A stretch of 64,000 bases of DNA. Origin: Clostridium beijerinckii HUN142. GTDB taxonomy: Bacteria > Bacillota > Clostridia > Clostridiales > Clostridiaceae. This document shows, one piece after another, positions 42,476 through 50,369 of this stretch (the first letter of the stretch is position 1; each line of letters begins with the position of its first letter). Below the pieces are notes generated by a model. It was not told the origin of the DNA. It made no database searches and saw only the letters and a list, made by a program, of their open reading frames with translations. The DNA is taken from positions 76,490-140,489 of the forward strand of contig NZ_KK211335.1 of the NCBI RefSeq assembly GCF_000621745.1, given 5' to 3'. The position numbers and the translations under genes were made by a program.

Positions 42476-43276
42476 CTAATCTTCATAATTAAAAAATCTT
42501 TTAAATATTAGTGTTAATAGAAGAACTATAACCGATATTAAGGCAATAGTACCACCAGGTGCACTATTTATATAATAGGAAGATATAAGTCCTATCATAA
42601 CATCTACAAAACCAAAAATAATAGCAAAAATTAGGGTCTTAGTGAACCCTTTTTTTAATTGCATAGCTGTTGCAACTGGAACTACTATGATTGATGAAAC
42701 AACAAGGATACCCATAACTCTTATAGATAGAGAAATTGTTGCACCAACAAGCAGTGTAAAAATATAATTAACGAGTTTAACGTTTATTCCAGATGTTTTT
42801 GCTCCATTTTCATCAAAAGTTACATATATTAATTTATTGTATAGAAATAGAAGACATATAAGGCATATTCCTCCAACAATAGCGATTAAGAATATGTCAG
42901 AGTCTGTTACAGTTAAAATACTTCCAAATAAAAATGAATCTACTTTAGCTGAAGCTTTACCACTACTTATTAAAATAATAGCTATTCCTAAACTTAATGT
43001 CAGAACAATTGACATTACAAGTTCTGCATATTTCTTATAGTACGTTCTTAGAAATTCTATTACAAGAGCGCAAATACTAGTAAATGAAAATGCAGTTAAA
43101 AGTGGGTCAATCCCTAAAACAAGACCAATTGCTACTCCAGCAAAAGATGAATGAGATAATGTATCACCAATCATTGAATAACGTCTAAGAACAATAAAAA
43201 GTCCTATAAAGGGACACAGCATAGAAACAATAAAGCCAGCAATAAATGCATTTTGCATAAAACCTAATTGAAACAT
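42476..43276 (-). CDS. znuB: Zinc/metal ABC transporter permease (ZnuB/AdcB family)
   Basis: 266 residues with about eight membrane helices of the ABC-3 family. The N-terminal MLCPFIGLFIVLRRYSMIGD and the following TLSHSSFAGVAIGLVLG are the signature, and the GILVVSSIIVVPVATAMQL segment is typical. It forms the membrane channel for zinc (possibly manganese) import with the upstream ATPase. The start lies 33 bp after the znuC stop, with AGGAAGG. No metal-binding protein gene is in the operon, so the receptor must be elsewhere. Confidence 0.88.
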   Translation of the reverse strand: MFQLGFMQNAFIAGFIVSMLCPFIGLFIVLRRYSMIGDTLSHSSFAGVAIGLVLGIDPLLTAFSFTSICALVIEFLRTYYKKYAELVMSIVLTLSLGIAIILISSGKASAKVDSFLFGSILTVTDSDIFLIAIVGGICLICLLFLYNKLIYVTFDENGAKTSGINVKLVNYIFTLLVGATISLSIRVMGILVVSSIIVVPVATAMQLKKGFTKTLIFAIIFGFVDVMIGLISSYYINSAPGGTIALISVIVLLLTLIFKRFFNYED

Positions 43277-43309
43277 AAATTATTACCTTCCTAAATATAG
43301 TTTAACTAC

Positions 43310-43981
43310 TTAAATTATGTTGTAAAATGAATCTTCAGATTCTAAATATCTTTTAAAATCTTCCTTTGTATATAATTTCATAGAACAATTTTCTAATTTT
43401 AAAATGTGTGTTGAATATTTTAATGCAACCTTAGTATTATGTTCAACAGAGATAATAGTTTTTCCTAAATCCCTATTTAAACTTTGGAGTAGAGGATAGA
43501 TTTCATTTTGGCTCTTTTCATCTATTCCAGTTGATGGTTCATCTAATATTATTAAATCAGGATCGCCGATTAAGGCCCTGGCAATAAAAATTCTTTGCTG
43601 TTGTCCACCTGAAAGATTGCCTATTAATTTATTGCTAAATTCACTCATATTCACATTTTTTAGAGAACTTTGAATGCACTTTGAATTCTTAATTCCCACT
43701 GTCTTGGCATGGCAAGACAAAACTTCCTTAACTGTTATTGGAAATTCTGCATTAAAATTATCAAGTCTTTGTGAAACATATGAAATTTTATTAGAATCTA
43801 AACTGATACAACCACTATCAGGCTTTAGAAGCCCTAATATAAGTTTTACTAGTGTACTCTTACAACTTCCGTTTTCACCAAGTATAGATAGATAAATTCC
43901 AGTAGGTATATTAAGATTAATATTTTTTAATAAATCTGTTCCTTTTGTATAGGAAAATGATAGATTTTTTATAGTAATCAA
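43310..43981 (-). CDS. znuC: Zinc/metal ABC transporter ATP-binding protein (ZnuC/AdcC family)
   Basis: 223 residues. Walker A LGENGSCKSTLV (a Cys replaces the usual Gly in GxGKST), Q-loop YVSQR, signature NLSGGQQQRIFIARAL, Walker B LIILDEPSTGID and H-loop SVEHN are present. It energises the ABC-3 permease encoded next. It is the first gene of a two-gene minus-strand operon, with AAGGAG before the ATG and a Fur-family operator across the promoter, consistent with zinc (Zur) control. Cys in the P-loop is a noteworthy but tolerated variation. Confidence 0.88.
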   Translation of the reverse strand: MITIKNLSFSYTKGTDLLKNINLNIPTGIYLSILGENGSCKSTLVKLILGLLKPDSGCISLDSNKISYVSQRLDNFNAEFPITVKEVLSCHAKTVGIKNSKCIQSSLKNVNMSEFSNKLIGNLSGGQQQRIFIARALIGDPDLIILDEPSTGIDEKSQNEIYPLLQSLNRDLGKTIISVEHNTKVALKYSTHILKLENCSMKLYTKEDFKRYLESEDSFYNII

Positions 43982-44009
43982 ATAATCAACTCCTTAAAGC
44001 ATTATTATA

Positions 44010-44039
44010 TTATACACTCAAATGCAAATAATTTGCAAT
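44010..44039 (-). promoter_or_regulatory. Fur/Zur-type box overlapping the znuCB promoter
   Basis: A perfect 7-1-7 palindrome TGCAAAT-A-ATTTGCA at 44024-44038. The minus-strand -35 TTGCAA (44034-44039) overlaps it; 18 bp on is TATAAT (44010-44015). A Fur-family repressor, most likely Zur given the target, would block this promoter. Confidence 0.75.
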
Positions 44040-44190
44040 ATAATATATTTTTATATTATGATTAATATCCAATACAATAACTATTTTATACTACAATACT
44101 ATAAAAAATTGTCAGAGAGAGTCAACTTTGATTATGAACATATATCCTCATCATATGATTTTATATGCTATTATAGAAGCGACTTTTGGA

Positions 44191-44219
44191 TTGAAATATG
44201 TCTTAAATTAGTATAGAAT
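44191..44219 (+). promoter_or_regulatory. Candidate promoter of the dlt operon
   Basis: TTGAAA (44191-44196), 17 bp, TAGAAT (44214-44219), 44 bp before the dltD ATG. This is a moderate match only. Confidence 0.45.
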
Positions 44220-44262
44220 TAAATGGAAATCGTAGTAGAAAAACAAGAAATAGGAGGGACAA

Positions 44263-45447
44263 ATGAAAAAAAAGCTTATATATATGTTATTCCCTATTAT
44301 TGCAGCTGTAGTAACCGTTATGTTACTTAATATTTTTTTAGATAAAGAAATAGGAACTATGCTAAAAAGCAAGGATTTAACTGAAATAAATATAGAGTAT
44401 GGAAGCAGTTATAAAGATAGGGGACTCGTATATAATGAATTTGTTACAAATAATAATTATCAAATATTAGAGGGGTCATCAGAGTTAGGTGCACCAGTCT
44501 CACAATTAGCTACAACTTTTTTTCCTGTAGAAGGAATGGATACAATCGTAACTAATGGTAGAGCATATTGCCAGGACTTGACTCAGATATCTAATTTAGG
44601 AAGCCAAAATACCCAGAATAAACCAAATGTTGCATTTATAATTTCACTTCAGTGGTTTATGGGTGATCATGGTGTTGATGGTACAGACTTTCAAGCTAAT
44701 TTTGCACCAGTGCAATTTTATAAATTTTTATCAAATAAAGAAATAAGTGAAGAACATAAAAAAACATATGCAGCTAGAGTAGACAAGCTGTTAACAGGAA
44801 GCTCACAATATATACCAGAAAAGCTTTATGCAAAATTTTATACAAACGATAATTTAATATCTAAAATGTCAAGTGTTATATTTAAGCCATATTTTGTCGC
44901 AAGGGAAAATATTGTTGAACTTAAAGACAAAGGCCTATTATATAGAAGGTTAAAGAAACTACCTGAAAAATCAGAAAAACAGCTGAGAACAGTTGATTGG
45001 AATGAAGAGTATAAGAAGGCCGAGGAAGAAGCAAAGAAACAAGTAACTAATAATGAGTTCTACGTATATGACACATATTATGACAAGAATTTAAAAAATA
45101 ATTTACAATCTCAAAAAGATATAAATAAAAATGTTGATTTAATGAATTCAAAAGAATTTGATGACTATGAATTATATTTAGACACTTGTGTTGATCTAGG
45201 TATAAAGCCATATATAATTTTAGCACCAACTAATGGAAGATGGTATGATTACACTGGAATGACTAAGCAAAGTAGAGATGAGTTTTTCGATAAAGTGGAA
45301 GAAATGGCTAAAGAAAGAGGATTTGAAGTTTTGAACTTAAAAGATCAAGAATATACGCCTTATTTTATGTGTGATGTAATGCATTTGGGATGGAAAGGAT
45401 GGCTTGAAATTGATGAGCAACTTTATAAACGAAATAAAGAAAAATAG
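44263..45447 (+). CDS. dltD: D-alanyl-lipoteichoic acid biosynthesis protein DltD
   Basis: 394 residues. One N-terminal membrane anchor (residues ~4-24) is followed by an extracellular SGNH-like esterase domain: LEGSSELGAP (catalytic Ser in the GSSE motif), FIISLQWF and the late DVMHLGWKGW with the catalytic Asp/His. DltD transfers D-alanine to teichoic acid on the outer face of the membrane. It is the first gene of the order dltD-dltX-dltA-dltB-dltC. GGAGGG precedes the ATG. Its last 35 bases overlap the start of dltX. Confidence 0.9.
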   Translation: MKKKLIYMLFPIIAAVVTVMLLNIFLDKEIGTMLKSKDLTEINIEYGSSYKDRGLVYNEFVTNNNYQILEGSSELGAPVSQLATTFFPVEGMDTIVTNGRAYCQDLTQISNLGSQNTQNKPNVAFIISLQWFMGDHGVDGTDFQANFAPVQFYKFLSNKEISEEHKKTYAARVDKLLTGSSQYIPEKLYAKFYTNDNLISKMSSVIFKPYFVARENIVELKDKGLLYRRLKKLPEKSEKQLRTVDWNEEYKKAEEEAKKQVTNNEFYVYDTYYDKNLKNNLQSQKDINKNVDLMNSKEFDDYELYLDTCVDLGIKPYIILAPTNGRWYDYTGMTKQSRDEFFDKVEEMAKERGFEVLNLKDQEYTPYFMCDVMHLGWKGWLEIDEQLYKRNKEK

Positions 45448-45553
45448 AGCTTTAGGATTTGCATTAGTAAGTTCAATTGTAGTTATTTTAGCAATTCTAG
45501 TACTAACATTTGAACCATTTGCTGAAATACCATTTGTATATAATCAATTTTAA
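45413..45553 (+). CDS. dltX: DltX, small membrane protein of the dlt operon
   Basis: 46 residues, from ATG 45413 inside the end of dltD to the stop at 45551-45553. It reads MSNFINEIKKNRALGFALVS, then a single membrane helix, then the C-terminus EPFAEIPFVYNQF. The final FVYNQF matches the conserved C-terminal F-YN-F motif of DltX in Firmicutes. DltX interacts with DltB and DltD and is needed for D-alanylation. AAAGGATGG lies ~12 bp upstream. It is 14 bp before the dltA ATG. It is short and easily missed. Confidence 0.8.
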   Translation: MSNFINEIKKNRALGFALVSSIVVILAILVLTFEPFAEIPFVYNQF

Positions 45554-45567
45554 GGGAGATATAAATA

Positions 45568-47082
45568 ATGAAGATTTTAGAAGGTATAAAAAAATACTCA
45601 AACAGTAATAGAATTGCATTAAAATGCGATGGGAATGTTATGACATATGCAGAATTAGATACAATATCGGAATGCATAGCAGCTTTTTTATTAAAGGAAT
45701 TTAAAGACGATAGAACGCCTATTATTATATATGGGAATAAGGAAAATTTAATGATGGCAGTTATGATGGCTGCTTTAAAGTCAGGAAGAGCTTATATACC
45801 AATAGATATTAGCTATCCAAAAGAGAGAGTGGAAACAATTATAAGCGAGGTTCATCCAAAGGTTCTTATTGATTTTAGTAAAGAAAGCAATTTCGAAAGT
45901 ATAAGGATCTTAAAAGATAAAGATATTGAAGAAATAGTAAAAGAATATGAAGATGTTAAAGTAGAAAAAGGAAATTGGGTAAAAGAAGATGAAAATGCAT
46001 ATATACTATTCACTTCTGGAAGCACTGGAAAGCCAAAAGGTGTTCAAATAAGCAGTAACAATTTAGATAATTTTGTTGAGTGGATTGCAGAATATTTAAA
46101 TTTAGATGAAAAAGAAGAAGTATTCATGAATCAGGCTGCATACTCTTTTGATCTATCTGTAACATCAATTTACCCAGGATTATGCTATGGGAAAACATTA
46201 CATGGATTTTCAAAAGAAACACTTTCAAATTTAAGAAATATGTTTGATGATATGAGACAATCTGATATTAATATATGGGTATCAACTCCTTCATTTGCAG
46301 GAATGTGTGTTGCAGAAAAAGATTTTAATTCTACAATGCTTCAGAATTTAAAAGCGATGATATTTGTAGGAGAGGTATTACCAAAACCATTATGCGAGGA
46401 ACTTATAAATAGATTCCCAGGAACAAGGGTAGTAAATGGATATGGTCCAACAGAGGCAACTGTAGCAGTTTCAGCTAATGATATGAGCAAGGAATTATTG
46501 TTAGAAGAAGGAAGCTTGCCTATTGGATATCCAATGAAAACATCAGTTGTAAAGATTATTGATGATGAAGGCAACGTGCTAGGTGATGGAGAAAAAGGAG
46601 AAATAGTAATTGTAGGTCCTAGTGTAAGCAAAGGATACTTTAATAATGAACAGGCTACTGCAAAAGCATTTTTCTATGATGATTATAATGGATCTAAATG
46701 TAGAGCATATAGAACAGGAGATTTAGGCTATTATGTAAATGGAAATTTATATTATTGTGGAAGAAAGGATTTCCAAATAAAGCTTAATGGTTTTAGAATA
46801 GAAATAGAAGATATAGAAAATAACTTAGTTAAAGTTAGTAATATAAAAAATGCAGCTGTTGTTCCAATAGAGAAAGATGGAAAAATTGCATATTTAACTG
46901 CGTTTATTGAGTTAAAAGAAGATAATGGATTAAGTGGATTAAAAAATGGAATAATGATAAAAAAAGAGTTGGCGAATTTGATTCCTTCATACATGGTACC
47001 TAGAAATATAAAAATTATTAAGCAATTTCCGACTAATGTAAATGGGAAGATTGACAGGAAAAAACTATTGGAGGAAGTATAA
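45568..47082 (+). CDS. dltA: D-alanine--D-alanyl carrier protein ligase
   Basis: 504 residues, the usual DltA size. The adenylation-domain motifs are YILFTSGSTGKPKGVQ (A3 loop, residues ~147-162), NGYGPTEATVAVS (A5), YRTGDLG (A7) and NGKIDRK at the end with the catalytic Lys (A10). It activates D-alanine with ATP and loads it onto DltC in the cytoplasm. GGGAGAT precedes the ATG. The stop codon overlaps the first base of dltB (TAATG), so translation is coupled. Confidence 0.95.
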   Translation: MKILEGIKKYSNSNRIALKCDGNVMTYAELDTISECIAAFLLKEFKDDRTPIIIYGNKENLMMAVMMAALKSGRAYIPIDISYPKERVETIISEVHPKVLIDFSKESNFESIRILKDKDIEEIVKEYEDVKVEKGNWVKEDENAYILFTSGSTGKPKGVQISSNNLDNFVEWIAEYLNLDEKEEVFMNQAAYSFDLSVTSIYPGLCYGKTLHGFSKETLSNLRNMFDDMRQSDINIWVSTPSFAGMCVAEKDFNSTMLQNLKAMIFVGEVLPKPLCEELINRFPGTRVVNGYGPTEATVAVSANDMSKELLLEEGSLPIGYPMKTSVVKIIDDEGNVLGDGEKGEIVIVGPSVSKGYFNNEQATAKAFFYDDYNGSKCRAYRTGDLGYYVNGNLYYCGRKDFQIKLNGFRIEIEDIENNLVKVSNIKNAAVVPIEKDGKIAYLTAFIELKEDNGLSGLKNGIMIKKELANLIPSYMVPRNIKIIKQFPTNVNGKIDRKKLLEEV

Positions 47083-48236
47083 TGAAGTTGACACAATACG
47101 GAGATTACTTTTACTTATATATCTTGCTATTAACATTTATTCCGGCCATAGTTTTAGGTCTAAATGGGATTAAATCAAAATATTATGGAATAATTGCTTC
47201 GGCTGTAATGATATATTTGATCATGGGAAAAAGTTTAGGATTAGCTTTATTTTCAATGTTTTTAGTTGGCGAAATTTTTGTTATATACTTATATTTGTTT
47301 GTTAGAAAGAAAACAGATAACAAATATTTATATTGGTTATTCTTGTTTGCATCAATAATTCCGCTTATATTAACTAAAGTAGCAGGGGTTACACATTATG
47401 CTTCATACATTGGGTTTATTGGTTTATCATATTTAAATTTTAAGGCAATACAAGTAGTGATAGAAATTTATGATGGTAGAATAACTCAAATAAATTTTAT
47501 GACATTTATTCATTTTATAACATTTTTTCCGACCCTAAGTTCTGGACCTATAGACAGATGGAAAAGATTTGAGGATGATTTAAATAGAAAAGTAGAAAAG
47601 AATATATATTTAGAAGAATATTTAATTCCAGGTCTGAAAAAGATATTTATTGCAATTGCGTATAAATTTATATTAGCATATTTAATTGATACATATTGGT
47701 TGTTAAAAATACCTTCAGGCATTACAATATTAAATAGTGTAAATTATATGTATGCCTACACAATGTATTTATTCTTTGATTTTGCAGGATACAGCTTGTT
47801 TGCGGTTGGGTCAAGTTATATCTTTGGAATTAAAACGCCAGATAACTTTAATAAACCTTTCTTAAGTAAGGATATGAAAGAATTTTGGACAAGATGGCAT
47901 ATATCTTTATCAAGATGGTTTGGAGATTATATTTTCTCAAGGTTTGTGTTAAATTCCATGAGAAAAAAGAGATTTAAGAATAGGTTTGTTGCTTCTCATG
48001 TGGCTCAAATTATTACTATGTTTATAATGGGGTTATGGCATGGACTAACTGTATACTATATAATTTATGGATTATATCAAGGAATTGCATTAGTCTTAAC
48101 TGATATTTATCAGAGGAAATCAAGTTTTTATAAGAAACATAAAAAAGAGAAATGGTTTAATTATGCTCAGGTTTTAGTAACATTTCACATAGTATGTTTC
48201 GGTATGTTGATATTTTCAGGATATTTATTTAAATAG
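47082..48236 (+). CDS. dltB: D-alanyl transfer protein DltB (MBOAT family)
   Basis: 384 residues with about ten or more membrane segments. The MBOAT signature residues are in FWTRWHISLSRWFGDYIF and FIMGLWHGLTVYYIIYGLYQG (invariant catalytic His). TLSSGPIDRWKRFE and FFDFAGYSLFAVGSSYIFG are typical DltB segments. It carries D-alanine from DltC across the membrane. It is translationally coupled to dltA. Confidence 0.95.
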   Translation: MKLTQYGDYFYLYILLLTFIPAIVLGLNGIKSKYYGIIASAVMIYLIMGKSLGLALFSMFLVGEIFVIYLYLFVRKKTDNKYLYWLFLFASIIPLILTKVAGVTHYASYIGFIGLSYLNFKAIQVVIEIYDGRITQINFMTFIHFITFFPTLSSGPIDRWKRFEDDLNRKVEKNIYLEEYLIPGLKKIFIAIAYKFILAYLIDTYWLLKIPSGITILNSVNYMYAYTMYLFFDFAGYSLFAVGSSYIFGIKTPDNFNKPFLSKDMKEFWTRWHISLSRWFGDYIFSRFVLNSMRKKRFKNRFVASHVAQIITMFIMGLWHGLTVYYIIYGLYQGIALVLTDIYQRKSSFYKKHKKEKWFNYAQVLVTFHIVCFGMLIFSGYLFK

Positions 48237-48290
48237 AAATAGACAAGCTAAGGAATTAAAAAATAGTATTATAAGAAGGAGTATATTATT

Positions 48291-48518
48291 ATGAAAGATA
48301 AAGTTTTAGAAATATTTACTGAAGTTACAGGAAATGATGAAATAGCAGAAGATTTTGATTTAGATCTTTTTGAAGCTGGATTACTAGATTCTCTAGCAAT
48401 AATTGAAGTTTTAATTCAAATAGAAGAAAAGCTAGGAATTAAATTACAGCCTACAGATTTAGAAAGAGAAGATATGTCAACTGTTAATAAGTTGGCTGCA
48501 TTCTTAGAAACTAGATAA
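48291..48518 (+). CDS. dltC: D-alanyl carrier protein
   Basis: 75 residues, an acidic acyl-carrier fold. FEAGLLDSLAIIEVLIQIEE contains the phosphopantetheine-attachment Ser in LLDSLA. It shuttles D-alanine between DltA and DltB. AGAAGGAG precedes the ATG. It is the last gene of the dlt operon; a giant hairpin follows at 48567. Confidence 0.94.
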   Translation: MKDKVLEIFTEVTGNDEIAEDFDLDLFEAGLLDSLAIIEVLIQIEEKLGIKLQPTDLEREDMSTVNKLAAFLETR

Positions 48519-48566
48519 AATCTATGATATTTAAATGTGAACTCATATTTATTCAATAACTCTCCA

Positions 48567-48708
48567 AAAGAAGGAATACTTTTTTGTTCCGGTATGCTGG
48601 AGAATAAAACTGTGGATTTTTAACATTAGAAATGGAACAACTTTTAATGAAGAAATGCCTACAGTTTTATTCTCAATGCAATCCTCCACAAAAGAGTATT
48701 CCTTCTTT
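48567..48708 (+). repeat. 142-bp palindromic element after dltC
   Basis: Outer arms AAAGAAGGAATACT... (48567-48587) and its partner (48688-48708) pair over 21 bp with one G-U. Inner arms AGAATAAAACTGT (48601-48613) and ACAGTTTTATTCT (48661-48673) pair perfectly. There is no T-run directly after, so it looks more like a mobile palindrome or an RNA-stability element than a standard terminator. A minus-strand frame across it is a by-product of the symmetry. Confidence 0.7.
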
Positions 48709-48807
48709 CTAGTATTATATATAGTGCACAATTTTAGTTCTTATTTTTGGTATCTATATATTTGAATTATTATATTTACTTAAACTTTAAATTTGTTTCC
48801 ATACTAG

Positions 48808-48989
48808 AAATTCCATACATTTTTGTGAAACAAGCATTTGAAATTAAGCTGCTAAGGTTCTTAGTACAAGGCTGTTCTATTTGTGCTTGTCACATTGAGA
48901 TGGGAGCATGCAGAAATGGGCACAACCTTGTGGTTAGAACCTTTCAGCGAAAATTTCATAGTCTTGTGGAACAAAAATGTACGGAATTT
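48808..48989 (+). repeat. Giant hairpin element, copy 2
   Basis: Outer arms 48808-48826 and 48971-48989 pair over 19 bp with one mismatch. Inner arms begin at GCTGCTAAGGTTCTTA (48848) against TTAGAACCTTTCAGC (48934). The loop carries TGTCACATTGAGATGGGA, close to copy 1 at 19002-19272. Shared blocks include AAGCTGC, GGTTCTTA, GCATGCAG, AGAACC and TTCAGCGAAA. Stem bases differ from copy 1 in a compensatory way. Confidence 0.75.
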
Positions 48990-49019
48990 TGAAGGGAAAT
49001 CGTATAAGTATGAATTTAT

Positions 49020-49433
49020 TTATTCATTAAATATTTTTTCTAGACACCAGCTTTTCTTATCATCTTTTTTAAAGCTTCCTTTAATTGAAATGTTTTTATG
49101 GGGAGCAGCTTTAGAAAGTCCAGATGCTTCAACAACAGCAGTTTCACCATCACTGTATAGGAGTGACATTTTTTGAACTCTAAGGAGTTTATTTTCTGAT
49201 GACGAGCCAGTGGTAAAATTATATTCTACAGCAAATCCAAGATCCTTGGAATTGCTTGATATATAAATATTACGAGTCATAAAGAATGAAGTTATAATTA
49301 TTATTCCAAATGAAATAGTTAAAGATAACATAATTTTTCTTTTGTTTCTTAGAGTAATATTTTTCTGGAGTCTTCGTCTTCGGCGTCTTTTATAAACAAA
49401 GCACTCTTCTTGAAGCTGTATGTTATTTAGCAT
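49020..49433 (-). CDS. Hypothetical membrane-anchored protein
   Basis: 137 residues. A basic N-terminal segment with a run of arginines (YKRRRRRRLQK, ~14-24) precedes one membrane helix (MLSLTISFGIIIITSFFM, ~35-52). An extracellular ~85-residue domain predicted beta-rich follows (DLGFAVEYNFTTGSSSENKL, VVEASGLSKAAPHKNISIKG). AAGGAGGT precedes the ATG on the minus strand, supporting translation. The family is not recognised. It is monocistronic, downstream of the giant hairpin element, which ends 30 bp from its stop. Confidence 0.65.
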   Translation of the reverse strand: MLNNIQLQEECFVYKRRRRRRLQKNITLRNKRKIMLSLTISFGIIIITSFFMTRNIYISSNSKDLGFAVEYNFTTGSSSENKLLRVQKMSLLYSDGETAVVEASGLSKAAPHKNISIKGSFKKDDKKSWCLEKIFNE

Positions 49434-49840
49434 GCTTTATTATACCTCCTTTATTTTTTTGATGTGCCTTAAGTATAGTTTGAAGAAATTAATAAATAAA
49501 ATTGAATTCATAGTATATGAGTGAACATAAGAAAATATTACCATATAATTCCATATAATAAAAACAAAAGCGTATGACAAAGTTAAGGAAAAAACATTAT
49601 TATCTGAGTGAATTCTGAATATGATCTTATTTTTGGAAAAAAGTTTACCAGGTTTTATTTTTATGGTTATAAAATGTCTTTTTTGATATAATTTTATATA
49701 AGAAATTAACTATATATATTAAATTAGTTTTATACTTTATTGAACTATGACTAAAAATAAGAATATAGGAGATTTTCTAAAACTTATATATATTTTAGTT
49801 TATTAAGGCATAATCAAAAAAATAACAGGATGGTGGAACT
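49434..49840. other. AT-rich divergent intergenic region
   Basis: About 400 bp between divergent genes, with stops in all frames. It should hold promoters for both neighbours, but no consensus pair is convincing. No repeat shared with the rest of the window is seen. Confidence 0.4.
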
Positions 49841-50242
49841 ATGGATTTTTCAAGTTTAGTATTAATAGAAAAAGATAAGGAAACAGGATTCATAAAGAAA
49901 GAACTAGGAAGTTTTGAAGTAAATGAAGGAGCATTATTTGTAAAAAAACTTTATGTGTTGGATGATATTGTATATATGTATTTCGATACAAATAAAAATG
50001 TAGAAGAATGGGAATACTCAGCAATATATGATCTATTTAATAATGAAGTGTTTACTGAAAAGGGATATGAAATTGAAGAGGATTTAGAAGAATACAATCC
50101 CACATATATAATAAAATTTAAGTATGTAGATGACTATGATGTAATAAAAGGGAAAATACAAGAAGTTGTATCAATAATAGACAGAGAAATGAACGCAGTA
50201 TTTGAGTCTATTCAAGGAAAAGAATCTGAATATACAGAATAG
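49841..50242 (+). CDS. DUF6762 family protein
   Basis: 133 residues, strongly acidic and soluble. It starts MDFSSLVLIEKDKETGFIKK, has a central ALFVKKLYVLDDIVYMYFDT and ends in a helical VIKGKIQEVVSIIDREMNAV. It matches the clostridial family I know as DUF6762, without an assigned role. AGGATGG stands 5-10 bp before the ATG. It lies 127 bp before pepF, with no clear terminator between, so it may be co-transcribed. Confidence 0.7.
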   Translation: MDFSSLVLIEKDKETGFIKKELGSFEVNEGALFVKKLYVLDDIVYMYFDTNKNVEEWEYSAIYDLFNNEVFTEKGYEIEEDLEEYNPTYIIKFKYVDDYDVIKGKIQEVVSIIDREMNAVFESIQGKESEYTE

Positions 50243-50369
50243 ATAAAAGATATTTTATAGTCATTTGTATGCATTTCCAAAGCATATTCTTAAGAATATA
50301 TATGGTAATATTCTTGAGATAAGTAAGATTTAGAATTTCACTAAAATTTATAAAGGAAGGTGTGTTAAT

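Noticed and set aside
44022..44216. 64-codon plus-strand frame before dltD
   Set aside because: It starts in the Fur-type box and runs through the dlt promoter region; sequence is Tyr/Ile/Asn-rich as expected from AT-rich non-coding DNA.
48549..48731. 60-codon minus-strand reading frame
   Set aside because: It lies entirely in the 142-bp palindrome; its open frame results from the inverted repeat.
48747..49176. Plus-strand reading frames of 81 and 97 codons
   Set aside because: They cross the giant hairpin copy 2 and the 3' end of the minus-strand gene at 49020; no ribosome site and no matching frame in copy 1.
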